A stretch of 64,000 nucleotides of DNA from assembly GCA_002197995.1 (NCBI GenBank), contig NGZR01000001.1, positions 12,233,501-12,297,500 on the forward strand, in the 5' to 3' direction. A program made the translations under genes and the position numbers. Within the stretch, counting starts at the first letter, position 1. Each line of letters starts with the position of its first letter. Source of the stretch: Gaeumannomyces sp. JS-464. Lineage: Eukaryota; Ascomycota; Sordariomycetes; Magnaporthales; Magnaporthaceae. Positions 47,269 through 57,940 of the stretch are shown one piece after another. The notes beneath the pieces were generated by a model, which saw only the letters and a list, made by a program, of their open reading frames with translations, ran no database searches and was not told the DNA's origin.

Positions 47269-48411
47269 TTGAAAAGGCATTCCATCCGCCGCGCCACTCT
47301 CCGAGCGGCTACCACCCATGGATCACGGGCGGTAGTTGCAACCCCGCGCTTGGCCTGGGCGCCAAAGGCCACCGGATCCAACCTGCTCCTGTCTTCGGCC
47401 ACCGTCTTCTCGCGCTCCTTCGTGGCCACGCGCTGGCTGGCGAACCAAGTCGATTCGGCGGACCAGGGAGAGGGTATTAGCGAAGACAAGCCTGCAGACT
47501 CGACAGAGGCGTCCGAGTCTGCCACCACACCGGAGGCTGGAGGAGAAGGCAAGTTGGCAATACCCCAGTCCCCTCCCTTTTTTTTTTTTTTTTTTTTTTT
47601 TTGTCGACCGACGACCTTAAAATGCGCAGAACGAGCAACTGACCTGGTACTCTTCCTGCGAAATAGCTGCGAAATACACCAAAGGGCAGGACACCCCGTA
47701 CGGGCTGTTCGTCCGCAACCTTGTCTTCGACGCCAACGAGGAGCATCTTATGGATGCTTTCAGCAAGTATGGAGAGATTGTCAAGACCTCGGTAGCGAGA
47801 GACGTCCGCGGTCTGAGCAGAGGGTGAGTTCTAGGACTGGCTCAATGCCACACAGGGCACAAGTCGACGGTAACCAGCCCTAGCTATAATAGTTGGCTAA
47901 CAGGCAGGTGTGCAGATATGCTTTTGTCTTCTTCACGAATGCCGAAGACATGAACAAGGCTGCGGCTGGGGCCAACGGTTCTTTCTGGCACGGCCGCCGC
48001 ATCCACGCCTCTCCACGCCTCACGACGAACAGAGACAATGCTGTGGGCCAGGACCGTGTTCGCGTGCCGCTGGCAGAGAGGACGCCGACGAACTCTCTGT
48101 ATATCGGCAACATTCCGTACGAGACGACGGATGCGGAGCTCAACAAGCTCTTCCGGTCGCTGGATAACGTCACAGATGTGCGCATAGCCGTGGACCGCAG
48201 CACCGGCTGGCCGCGCGGGTTCGCCCATGCCGACTTCTCATCAGAGGAAGCCGCGCTGGCGGCGGGCTTGAAGCTTGAGGACATGACGCTGCTGGGCAGG
48301 CAACTGCGCATCGACTTTTCGCAAGGCAAGCGCCCTTCAAGTGGCACACGGCAGCTTGGTGGTGATCGGCTGTCGAACCCGCCATCGAGCTCGGGTGAGG
48401 AGGGGCAGTGA
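47269..48411 (+). CDS. Two-RRM RNA-binding protein, probably mitochondrial
   Basis: Two RNA recognition motifs. RRM1: GLFVRNLVFDANEEHLMDAF with RNP1 SRGYAFVFF rebuilt across intron 47824-47915. RRM2: NSLYIGNIPYETTDAELNKL and RGFAHADFSSEEAALAA. The N-terminal exon is rich in Arg, Ala, Ser and Thr with almost no acid (RRATLRAATTHGSRAVVAT), like a mitochondrial presequence. Its frame has no ATG: it opens after a stop at 47257 with TTG at 47269, so an upstream exon, a sequence error or a non-AUG start is required. Between 47549 and 47629 lies a probable intron with a GCAAGT donor and a T22-24 run; the exon phases differ by one base, so another indel is likely there. The next exon reads NEQLTWYSSCEIAAKY. 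Confidence 0.78.
47549..47629 (+). other. Candidate GC-AG intron with long T-run
   Basis: The donor GAAG/GCAAGT fits the AG-GCAAGT consensus of GC-AG introns, and the acceptor is ATGCGCAG at 47629. Removing it joins EAGGEG to NEQLTWYSS but leaves a one-base phase mismatch, explained only if a base is missing. The T-run at about 47579-47602 lies inside. Confidence 0.45.
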
Positions 48412-49170
48412 GCGATGGAGCCTTTGAATGTACTATAGAACAAAACCAAACAACCTCGACTTTGCGGGCCCTAAAACTTCTTTGTCCCTGAGCAGTAGCT
48501 GTGGCTAACGTGTGGAGGATTCGGAAGGAGCGCCGCAGGCGTGTACGAATAGGTACCACCTATGTAGCAAGGAAAAGAAAAGAAAGAAAGAAAGAAAAAT
48601 CGCATCACTGTCCGGCATGGGAGTGGGAGTACCTAGGTAGCCACCGAAGCGAACCGGCGCGGAACCTGCAAAATGCACGCCCTTGTCTCTCGCTTTTTTT
48701 TTTTTTTTCTCTCAGCATCTCCTTTCATACCAAGTCTGCGTGTGAGGACATCGAGTGCGGATGCGCCACTGCCTCGGTACCCAACCTTGGCTCTCTGGTC
48801 GTGCTCCTTGGCTGTGGGGCCCGCTAACGTAACCACAGCTATGTCTATCCCCCAACCGCGGCACATGCTCCAGCCTCCGCAGGCGGCACCGTCTGGTATA
48901 TTGCGGGCCTGTCAATCGTTCGTGCCCAGCTCTCATCCGCGCACCATCGCCAGGCAGTGAGCGCTGCCACGATCAAAAAGCGGAGAGAGAAGGACGCAAG
49001 AGAAGAAGAGCGGGCAAATAGTTGTTGAAGTATCGCTATATACTCTTCGGCCTGCCGATCAAACGCGCTGCTGGCACAACGCCGACACGGACCGGCGCAC
49101 ACAAGGCGGCGAGCCGGGGCTCTTCTGAAGCATCCGCCACAGGACCCCGCGGGGGGTTGTGTCTCCAAAC
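48412..49170. other. Intergenic region before PEX5
   Basis: RRM gene trailer, a GAAA tetramer repeat at about 48573-48598, GTACCTAGGTAGCC of the dispersed motif at 48629, a T-run at 48693-48708, and the PEX5 leader. No gene is supported. Confidence 0.5.
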
Positions 49171-49799
49171 ATGTCCTTTCTGGGCGGAGCCGAGTGCTCA
49201 ACGGCGGGCAATCCGCTCAGCCAGCTCGCAAAGCATGCGCAGGACGACCAGAGCCTGCAGCGCGACAGGCTGATGAACCGGGGACCCCGCGCGCAGGATA
49301 GCTTCCGCAGCACGACGGCCGCTGGCCCTTCCCAGGACGAGGTAAGTCTCGCGGCGTCGAGCCGTCCCCTCCGCTCCTTCCGGGCCACCAGCGGCGCCGC
49401 TTCTAACCCGCGAGATTGCGCCGTGTGACGGACCAGGCCCTGGCTGCCTTCCTGAACCAGCCCGCACCGCTGCCCGAGATTGCCTTCGAGCACGGGCCGA
49501 TGGGCCACGTCCACATCGACCCGGCCCACGCCGTCCACATGCGTGCCAGCTCGGCCTCGCCCCACGGCGTCTGGTCCGACGAGTTCGCGAGCCATGCTGG
49601 GCCTGCAGCCACTGCCCCGGCAGCACCCTTCAGCCCTGCCGAGTTTGCCGCCTTCCAGCGTCTGAACCAGTCCGGGCCAATGGCCTCGACCGCGTCCCCC
49701 CTCCAGCAGCAGCAACAACAACAACAGCAGCAGCAGCGGCCCCTCATGAGCACCGGCTACTCGTCAGGTATGAGCATGGGGATGGGCATGCCTATGGGA

Positions 49800-49838
<39 letters not shown>

Positions 49839-51233
49839 GGTATGGGCTACAGCTCCTTGCAGCGGCCTCTATACCAGCCCATGTACCCCCAGCAGGAGCA
49901 TCTCGCGCCAGCAACACAGGAGGCCGGCGTCAAGGGAAAAGGTAAAGAGAAGGTTGTGGAGCTGGACGACCAAAAGTGGGAGGAGCACTTCGCCCAGATC
50001 GAGCTGGAGGACAAGCAGGCAAAGCAGGAGGACGAGAGCCTGGCTATGGAGCCCGAGCTGAACAAGCTCGACAGCGAGCTGCTCGAGTCCGAGACGGGCT
50101 TCGGCGATTTCGAGTCCATATGGAACGGGATCCAGGCTGGAAACGCCGACATGGAGTTCCCGCGCGTGGTTGACTGGGATCTGCAAAGCGGGCGGCTCGG
50201 GCGGGCGCCTCCACTCGAGGAGTACCTGTTTGAGGAGGAAAACATATTCAAGAACCAACCTAACCCATTCGACGAGGGTATGCGAATTATGGAGGAGGGC
50301 GGGAACCTCTCGCTCGCCGCGCTGGCCTTCGAGGCGGCGGTACAGGCGAACCCGGAGCACGCCGAGGCTTGGGTGCAGTTGGGCTCGGCACAGGCCCAGA
50401 ACGAGAAGGAGGACGCGGCGATCCGGGCGCTCGAGCATGCCATCAAGCTGGATCCCAACAACGCGGCCGCACTCATGGCCTTGGCCGTGTCGTACACCAA
50501 TGAGGGCTACGACAGCACCTCGCACCGCACGCTGGAGCGGTGGCTGTCAGTCAAGTACCCGCAAATCGCACCGCCGGACAAGCTCTCGACCGCCGCCGAC
50601 ATAGGCTTCACGGACCGCCAGCAGCTGCACGACCGCGTCACGGACCTCTTCCTACAGGCTGCGCGCCTGGCTCCCGACGGCCAGCACATGGACCCGGACG
50701 TCCAGGTCGGGCTCGGCGTGCTCTTCTACGGCGCCGAGGACTACGCCAAGGCCGTCGACTGCTTCAGCGCCGCCCTAGCCTCGTCCGAGCAGGGCACCAG
50801 CAACCAGAGGGGGCAGGTCCATCTTCTATGGAACCGCCTCGGCGCCACGTTGGCCAACAGCGGCCGGAGCGAGGACGCCATCTCGGCCTACGAGAAGGCC
50901 CTGTCTATTCGCCCCAACTTTGTTCGCGCCCGCTACAACCTGGGCGTGAGCTGCATCAACATGAACTGCGAGCGCGAGGCCGCCGGCCACCTGCTTGCCG
51001 CTCTCGCCATGCACAAGGAGGTCGAGAAGAGCGGCCGCGAGAAGGCCCGCGAGATCCTGGGCGCTGGCGCCATCTCCGACGAGCACCTCGACCGCCTCAC
51101 GACGCAGAACCGCAGCACAACCCTCTATGACAGCCTCCGCCGCGTCTTTACTGGCATGGGCCGCCGCGACCTGGCCGACAGGGTCGTTCCTGGCGTCGAT
51201 CCTGAGTCGTTCAGGGGCGACTTCGACTTTTAG
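49171..51233 (+). CDS. PEX5: Peroxisomal targeting signal 1 receptor PEX5
   Basis: Cycling receptor that binds PTS1 cargo and delivers it to peroxisomes. Exons 49171-49341 and 49437-51233 give 655 aa; the acceptor at GACCAG (49436) keeps the frame. The N-terminus MSFLGGAECSTAGNPLSQLA has the conserved Cys (residue 9) used for monoubiquitination and export. Pex14/Pex13-binding WxxxF-type motifs include WSDEF (Trp about residue 103) and WEEHF. The C-terminal TPR domain begins near NIFKNQPNPFDEG and includes LSLAALAFEAAVQANPEHAE, RALEHAIKLDPNNAAALMAL and AISAYEKALSIRPNFVRARY. Two low-complexity inserts lie between WxxxF motifs: Gln11 and a Met-Gly repeat. The frame is clean. It is tail-to-tail with REX1. 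Confidence 0.96.
49704..49736 (+). repeat. Polyglutamine repeat (CAG/CAA)11 in PEX5
   Basis: Eleven in-frame Gln codons, CAG x3, CAA x4, CAG x4. The mixed codons suggest moderate stability. Confidence 0.95.
49770..49846 (+). repeat. In-frame ATGGGC hexanucleotide repeat (Met-Gly)n in PEX5
   Basis: A near-perfect hexamer array encodes alternating Met and Gly, flanked by YSSGMS and GYSS. The right half is almost pure ATGGGC. Length changes in units of six would keep the frame. Confidence 0.95.
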
Positions 51234-51857
51234 AATGGACGTCAAGCCGCCGTTCGCCTGGCGTCTGGCCAGGCCGCAATGTTTATACAGGGCTAACGCT
51301 CACTCATAATTGCTCAGCGCATCTGCAGAACTAAGCGGGGCTTTCCCTACCCATGCTTTTTGGATACTACTACCGTCAAACCCCGCGAACGTGTCCGGTA
51401 TCTGACTGCTCATTTCCGCCCGCCCTGTTCGTTGCTACTGTGATTCTTCGCATTTGTCTTCGAGTGCTGTGCCCTCCTTTGTCTTCTACCATATGATTTC
51501 CTTGCGCAGGTAGGCAGACAACGATAGATGCTGTTGCAATCGGGCCGGATGGTTGTGGCCGTTATCATTGGGGCGTGGGGTTCTGGCCATCACAGCACAT
51601 GTCCTGTAACCCCATCAACCTATTCGAGGGGAGATGCCAGCTTGGTATAAGGGCCCGGCCGCAATTCATTTTACAGGTATAGCGGGATGCAACTTGATTC
51701 CTCCTGAGATAGGCCTGAAGCGCTGTGCCTCGGGCCTCACGAGAAGGAAGCAGCGGCAGAACCGCTATGCAGACTACTTTGACGCATTTGCCGCCCCCCT
51801 GACCACACATGCGGCAAAGCAGCGCATTCCGTAATATCAACGAGTTCGTGCCCGGCA
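51234..51857. other. Convergent 3' region, PEX5 / REX1
   Basis: The 624 nt between two convergent stop codons carry both trailers. No gene is supported. Confidence 0.5.
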
Positions 51858-54210
51858 TTACTTGACCGTGATGAAACCTATGCCATTCCTTGCATCCCGG
51901 ATGGCCTTCCGGAGAGCCTGGTCCTCTTCATCTGTCCATTTGACCGAGAGCTGGTCCCACTTGCTGCCCGGGGTGTTATATTCGGCCTTATAACGAGCCT
52001 GCTGTGCTCGGAGCCGCTCCATCTCTCGGGGATCTCCGGAGCCGCTGAAGAGCAGGAGAGCCGTGCATGGCGGGAGCGCCTCGTGGATGCGGGCGATCCG
52101 CTGGGCCAGGCTCGCTACGGCAGCCTCGAGAATTGGACGCTGGTCTTTGAGGTGGCCTTCCCCGTCCTCGCCGTGGAAACCCAGGCGTGTCTCGAGCTCG
52201 TGCACCGGAGGGGGCCCGCTGGTGTCACTGCTTCCCGCCCTGTTGCTATTCCACCAGCCCCTGAGGGCCTCGAGCTCCCGCATGCGCGCCCAGACAAAGT
52301 CCACGCCGCCCGCCCGTATCTCCTTGCCATCGGCGTCGCCCTGGACGGCGCGGACAACACCCGCCTCGACGGACGCGTCCGACTTGCAAGGAATGAAGAT
52401 GTCGGCATCGCCGTACTGCGCCCAGCCGGCATCGCCCCAGTCGACGGCGGCCGTCGACTTCCCGGAAGCGACCCCTCCTGTTGCCCCGGGACCGGCTTGG
52501 GCTCGGTAAGCGGTGCCGGAGCGAGCGAGCCGCTTGAACAGCGTCTCCTTGTTATCGCCTCCTGTGCCCCAGTCCCTGCCCTTCTCGCACTTCTTCTTGA
52601 CAAGATCAAGCGCCGTCAGCGCGTCTTCGCGGCTGTCGTGTCCCTTGCCGGAGCCCTCGTTCATCTGCACTTGTCGGTTCAGGAACTTGGAAGCTAGGTG
52701 CTTGAGCGAGTGCTTCCCGTTGGGGGCACCGGGGTTGGGGAAGAGGATTGACGTGTCGACCACAAACGGGTGCGCCAGCTGCAGAGCCTTGAGGTCCGAG
52801 TCTAGCGAGTGGCCTACGAGGATCGCCCGGGGGTGTAGGAGCTCGAGCAGGCGCTTCTGGATGTCGGCTAGCGTGGTCGTCACAGGCTCGAGCATCTCCT
52901 CGGTGATTCCGGAGAACCGTGTGAGGTAATCAAGAATGGGAAGATCTGGCTTGACGAGCTCGTCCATGACGACCTCGCCGTCCCAAGCGAGAACTGTGAT
53001 GCGGGTTAGGGACAGGTCGTTGTTTGTTGGCCCTGTGCGGCACATCTCGCAGTCGATGGCGAGACCTCGGGCCGGCCGTGATGCTCCCCTGCTCGATCTC
53101 GGCCTCGGGGACGTGGCCGTCTTCCAAGGTGCCAACCGCTGTATGCACCCAACCGTCAGGGTCGACGAAGGCCTGGCGGCTTTCCTCGTCCGGGAGCATG
53201 GCTGGGTGCAGGGAAAACCTGTTCTCGATGTACTCTTGAGGAGTTGCAACGAACTCGGAGATGCGAGTGCGCACGTCTCTCCATCCCGGCTGGTCCTGCA
53301 CGGGGCGGGGCCCCTTGTCTTTGGACTTGGGGAGGGGAACCTTCAGCATGGTCGTCACAGGCGAGTGCATCCTCGGCACAGAGCCTCTCTCGTCGGCAGT
53401 TGCCCTGACGGGCCAGAGGTGTGTGAATATACTGGCGAAGGGCTTCAAGGCCTCAGGCAGCTGCTCCGCCTGCAGCTTTCTCGGGTAGAAGTCGTCAGGC
53501 GATGTCTGCACAGCCCCGGATGTCAGACGACGCTCTTCGAAGCTAGCAAAGTCGACATTCAACTTGAACATGGCCTCCTCGAGACCAGGCACCATAATCA
53601 CGACCATCTTTCTGAACTGGGGCCGATGGGAGACGGCAATCCATTGAGGGGCGGCGCCGTCAGCGAAAACATAGAGAACCAGGCCGCGGAGGTCGGTGAC
53701 CTGAATTTTGCTCTGGAGACGGGCATGCGAGGAAAAGGATATGCTGGGGTAGTTTCCAGAGCCCTTCTTAGGCGCCTTCTTGCGACGCTTGGTCGGGCGG
53801 CCGTTGACGATGGTCTGCCACTGGCCCTCGCCGGTGTCGTCGCCCACAGCACCCGGCGCGGAGCTGCCGCTTTGGGCACCGCCCATGCCGCCCGGTGCCG
53901 CCTTCTCTGCAGAGCCGCACTCTGTCCGGGGCCGCTTTGATCCCGCCGACGCAATCAAGCCGGATGCCTGCCCGGCAGACTTCGACAGGTCGAAGGCGCA
54001 GCCAGCCTGCGCGTCTGCAGGTGGCTCAGCCCCATCTGAATGTCTGGTGCTGATCAAGTTTAGTGAGAAAGAGCGAGGTATGAATGAACTGTCGAGGGAT
54101 GCAAGTAACAGCCAGGGTCTCCCGCCCTGTAATCCAATACTAGACGGTCTTGTCAAGCGGCGCTGAGATTTGAGACAGGTTGGTCCAGCCCGTGGCCTAG
54201 ATAGCTGCAA
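51858..54210 (-). CDS. REX1: REX1/RNH70-type 3'-5' RNA exonuclease, frame interrupted
   Basis: DEDDh exonuclease for 3' end trimming of 5S rRNA, 5.8S and tRNA precursors in the nucleus. Catalytic motifs: Exo[12 protein letters not shown], Exo[16 protein letters not shown], Exo[17 protein letters not shown]. The upstream fungal REX1 region is also clear: [72 protein letters not shown] basic stretch [11 protein letters not shown] may be a nuclear signal. The two halves lie in different frames that meet at about 53075-53110 (GSITAG then [10 protein letters not shown]), consistent with one indel. The N-terminus is unresolved: the open frame reaches 54210 without an ATG before GGMGGAQ, so a short upstream exon or an error is likely. 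It diverges from the SET-MYND gene. Confidence 0.85.
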
Positions 54211-54821
54211 TATGGAAGAAACCTGAACAGAGCATGAAATTCAGAGACGGTCAATATGATGGAAGTAAGGCAGAAGTAAACGGGGCCGAGCTGGGATTGA
54301 AGTCTTCAAAGCCCCAACCTGCCTACCTACCTAATTTACTAGGTACAAGGTACCAGTGAGATGGAAAACTGGGTACCGTGTGGATACCACCAGTAAAGGG
54401 AGCCCAATCAGGAGGCACGGCAAATTAGCACGATTTCGACGCGGGCTAGGCCATTTCACAACATCGAAACAGTAGGTAGGTGCCGAGTACAGATAGGTAC
54501 ACCTTACGGTTTACTCATTATCTATCACGAGAAATATGAACCTGGCCTTTTGGCTAAGGCAAAGGGAAACAGTTACCTGGGTAAATAGGTAGGTATCTAG
54601 GTACCTACCAGGCCAACACGGCGGGGATTTGATGTGTTCAAGAATACTTCCATAGAGCAGATCCGCCGCCACCGCCATCGCCGCCACCACCGTTACGATA
54701 GGCTTGACAGAGCCCTTCACTCGACTAGCATTATCATACCTTCAGCCGGCCTAGCGCTACATTGCAAAGCTACATCAAGGCTCAAATCTCACAAAGGCGG
54801 GGGAGTCAGGCTCAGTTTATC
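54211..54821. other. Divergent region, REX1 / SET-MYND gene
   Basis: About 610 nt holding two promoters. Especially rich in the dispersed motif: GCCTACCTACCTAATTTACTAGGTAC near 54321, GTAGGTAGGTGCC near 54475, and GGTAGGTATCTAGGTACCTACC near 54588-54609. A CCGCCA/CCGCCG trinucleotide stretch lies at 54663-54692. No gene is seen. Confidence 0.5.
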
Positions 54822-56568
54822 ATGGCGGCTACTACCGACGACGGCAACAAGCATGCCGGCATTACAGTGCGCGGGACCAAGGGCTTCAGTCCTGGCAGAT
54901 GCCTCGCGCAACACGGGACTACGAGCCGGGCGAGCTGATTGCCATGTTCGATGACCCGCTCGTCGCCTTCCCCGACGCGGCCGGCAGCAAGACCACGTGC
55001 CACCACTGCCTGGTCCACAACGCAAAGGTCTTCGGCTGCACGGGATGCGACAAGGCCGTCAGCTACTGCAGCAGCGAGTGCCAGAAGTCCAACTGGAAGC
55101 TGATCCACTCTAAGGAGTGCAAGGTCTTCCGCAATGTCCGGGCTGCTGTCGGAAGGACTGGTTGCCTACTCCCGTGCGAGCCCTGGTCCAGATCCTGCTT
55201 CGGCTATCCGAGGTGCACGATGTCGTCGCCCGTCTGGAGGGTCACAGTGACAGTTCAAGGCCCGCAAGGAGCTTTGGGGAATATGAAGCTGCAGGCTTAC
55301 GCCGGTATTCACTACGCCGGCGCGCAAGGAGGATGACGCGAACCTGAACTTGGCCGCCGAGATCCTTTGCAAGGCGAGACAACCAGAATATAGTCCTAGC
55401 CAACTTTATCCTGCTGACAAGCGCCCGCCCAGATCCAAACAAACTCGTTTGACAGGTTTGACGCCGACACCGGCCAGAGTGGCACCTTTCTGGACCCTCT
55501 TCTGGCCATGGTCAATCACTCGTGCATTCCAAACGCGGTGGTCTTGTTCTGGAAGCGCAAGGCCTATCTTAGGGCCGAGGCGCCCGTCAAGGCGGGAGAG
55601 GACATCACCATCTCATACATTGGTAAGCGAGTTCCTCCTCCATACTTTCTACGCCGTTCCCGACACGACATTTACATTTTATGCTCTAAAGACTATACCA
55701 AACCCTGGCTTCCCGGCGCGAGGACCTTGACCTGTATCACTTCAGATGTACCTGCCCACGCTGCACGAATGACATGGACGTTTACCAGGTCTGCGGAGCG
55801 TCCCCATGATCAGCTCCAACGATGCAACCATCTCCCCCGGCGCCGAGCGGCTGGCGAGCCCGCCTGTCAGCGCCGGTCCGTCCGATCAGGAAGCATGGCG
55901 CGCCCGAGTGGAAGAGATATACACAGGGTGTGCCCGCAGCCGTATCGAGAAGCCACGGTCGGCGAACGACTGGACAAGCTCAGGGATGACTGGAGACGGT
56001 GCAAGCCGCTTGTTGACGCAAAAGCTGTGGGCGCTGGAGCCACTTGCCAAGACAATACAGTCAGCGACTCTATATTACTTGGCTGCCGACAGGCTGCCTA
56101 ACGCGCTGGCGACGGCTTGCCTCTCGGCCCTCTACTGCGATCCTGTTCAATACGTCGCGCCTTCAAGCAGTTCCGCCTTACTGGCCTGATGCTTGTCGCA
56201 AAAGTCCTCACTCAAACTTCGGTTCCCGACACCGAGTCTCTTGGGAGAGACGCCCACCCCGACGTCGTGGCGGCAATGAGCAGATCCGACCAGGCATCCA
56301 TGCTGCACGCAATCCTGCTGCTAGTCACCAGCCTCGCACCCAAGGCCATTCTCCAGATTGGGTCATCCTCGAGGAAGCCACGGTGATGCTGTCGGGCATC
56401 GAAAGCATCGCGGGACGGGAGAGTGATGCCCTGTTGTTACGCCAATGGGTGGCCAACCCTGCGAGCGAGGGCCCACCGAGATCCTTCTTCCGGGAACGGG
56501 TCTTGAATCCTATCGAGGAGCTGGCACGCCTCGCACCATTGGTGATCGCGGCCGACATCGGCTCTTGA
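54822..56568 (+). CDS. SET and MYND domain protein, heavily frame-interrupted
   Basis: SmyD-type protein, a probable protein-lysine methyltransferase. The ATG at 54822 leads MAATTDDGNKHAGITVRGTK; the SET start YEPGELIAMFDDPLVAF follows in another frame from about 54885. The MYND zinc finger is complete: CHHCLVHNAKVFGCTGCDKA, VSYCSSECQKSNWKLIHSKE and the final Cys. Then come NMKLQAYAGIHYAG, LLAMVNHSCIPNAVVLFW (SET core), AEAPVKAGEDITISYI and FRCTCPRC (post-SET Cys). The C-terminal part ends VLNPIEELARLAPLVIAADI at TGA 56568. Frame changes occur near 54885, 55140-55340, 55370-55460, 55620-55800 and 56160-56350; one may be an intron at about 55622. Because MYND and SET text is conserved, this may still be functional, but it has the most breaks in the window. 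Confidence 0.75.
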
Positions 56569-56694
56569 GCCATGTTTCGCACGCAGTCTACCTTGCCCCA
56601 ATCACCAAGGCCAGTCAACTCGAGATCTCTGTTTGCATGTGCAATTCGTGTTGTATACATATCTCGTTGCTCCCCATGGTTGTGGTATAACCAG

Positions 56695-57940
56695 TTATAA
56701 CTCGTCATTTTTCGTCCCGCGCCCCTGCGCCTCGCTGCCAGGCCCGAGCTGTGATTTGAACATCTGTAAAAGTTCCACACTCCAGTGAGTCAAGTCGGAC
56801 TTGTTCTCCTCTGCTAGCCTTTCGATCCAGAGGCTCCAGCAACCGTCTGACAGGTCCGGTGATTCGCGATCGCAGGCGGCCACGTGCGCCGGAGCCATGG
56901 CCGGCCATAGTCCCAGTGTAGCGCCCATGTTCTCGTCGAGAAATGTGTCTGTCACCAGATTTGCGGCCTTGACCTGTGCCTCGGCGAATAGACTATCCTT
57001 GACGAGAAGGACACGCAGAACCTCGCGCATACCGCCCTTTTCGAGAAAGTCCTGCCGTATACGGGCACTTTTGATGAGGCCCTTGATGGTGGATAGTTTG
57101 GCCCTAGCCAGGGATGGTTCTCTGCCCGCGGCGCTGGACTCTTGATCAGGCTGGATGATAGAAAAGACCAGCCGTCCGAGGGGAGAGTGGCCGCTCCCGC
57201 CCCTCGCACATGCCGTTTCCAAAAGTGCTGGCCAGTGCACCCTGAACCGCTTTCAACGCCGCCGGGTTGTTCTGAACGGCCGCAGAGATCGTTCTCGCGC
57301 GAGGAGAGCACGGCGGAGCCTCCGAGGCTGCCACAGCCCTGGAGGAAGCAGGTTGGCCATCGTTCATCAAACAGAAGAGCGAGCTCAGGGCCGGGAGGTC
57401 CTGAGAGATTTTCAGGCCGTAATAGAGATCGTGTGAAAGCTCTTCGAGCTTGTCGAGCGCATCGTCCAAGCCAGCCGCGTCGACGCCCTTGCGTTTTCCT
57501 AGCATAGCAAGCGCATTGCTGAACTGGAGAGCTTCGGGCCCGGTTGACTCCTTTATTTTTCCCACGGCCTCGTAAGCCGGTGCGCCGGGGCGGATGTGTT
57601 CGCCGGCCGGTTCCTGTGACTCCGAGTCAACCGTTATGACAGAGTTCTCGACAGGCAAGCCGGCCAATGCGGGATCCCACTCGGAAGGAACATTGATTTT
57701 GGCCTCTTTCTCCCCGGTGTAGACGTTCAGGCGGACATGGAGGCCGGATGGGATATCTTGGCCAGGGCGAACCGGCCGGAATTCGTTGTGTGTTTGCTGA
57801 AATATCTTTGGGTAGCAGTCGACAGAATTCTCCGGGTGACATATCAGCTCCCCATCGCTCGTTGCTGGTTCTTCTGCTGCAGCTGAAGCTGCCCTCGCTG
57901 CGAGTGAAACATAAAGGGCCGTAAGTATACTGCGGACCAT
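56695..57940 (-). CDS. SIL1: SIL1/SLS1 nucleotide exchange factor of ER Hsp70
   Basis: ER-lumenal exchange factor for BiP/Kar2. A signal peptide (MVRSILTALYVSLAARAASA) precedes the SIL1 hallmark ENSVDCYPKIFQQTHNEF, RPVRPGQDIPSGLHVRLNVY and TGEKEAKINVP. Armadillo-like helices follow (LDKLEELSHDLYYGLKISQD, AVQNNPAALKAVQGALAS, LSTIKGLIKSARIRQDFLEK). The protein ends KNDEL, an HDEL-type retrieval signal, which fits ER residence. The frame slips between about 57175 and 57310: SEA, VLSSRENDLC and AVQNNPAALK lie in alternating frames, and a last switch near 57175 leads to RLVFSIIQPDQE. No introns are needed. It is tail-to-tail with the SET-MYND gene (126 nt) and head-to-head with the complex I subunit gene. 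Confidence 0.88.

Noticed and set aside
49342..49416. Frameshift at the PEX5 exon 1/2 junction
   Set aside because: Using the acceptor at 49436 (GACCAG) instead of GCGAG at 49414 keeps the frame, so no indel is needed.
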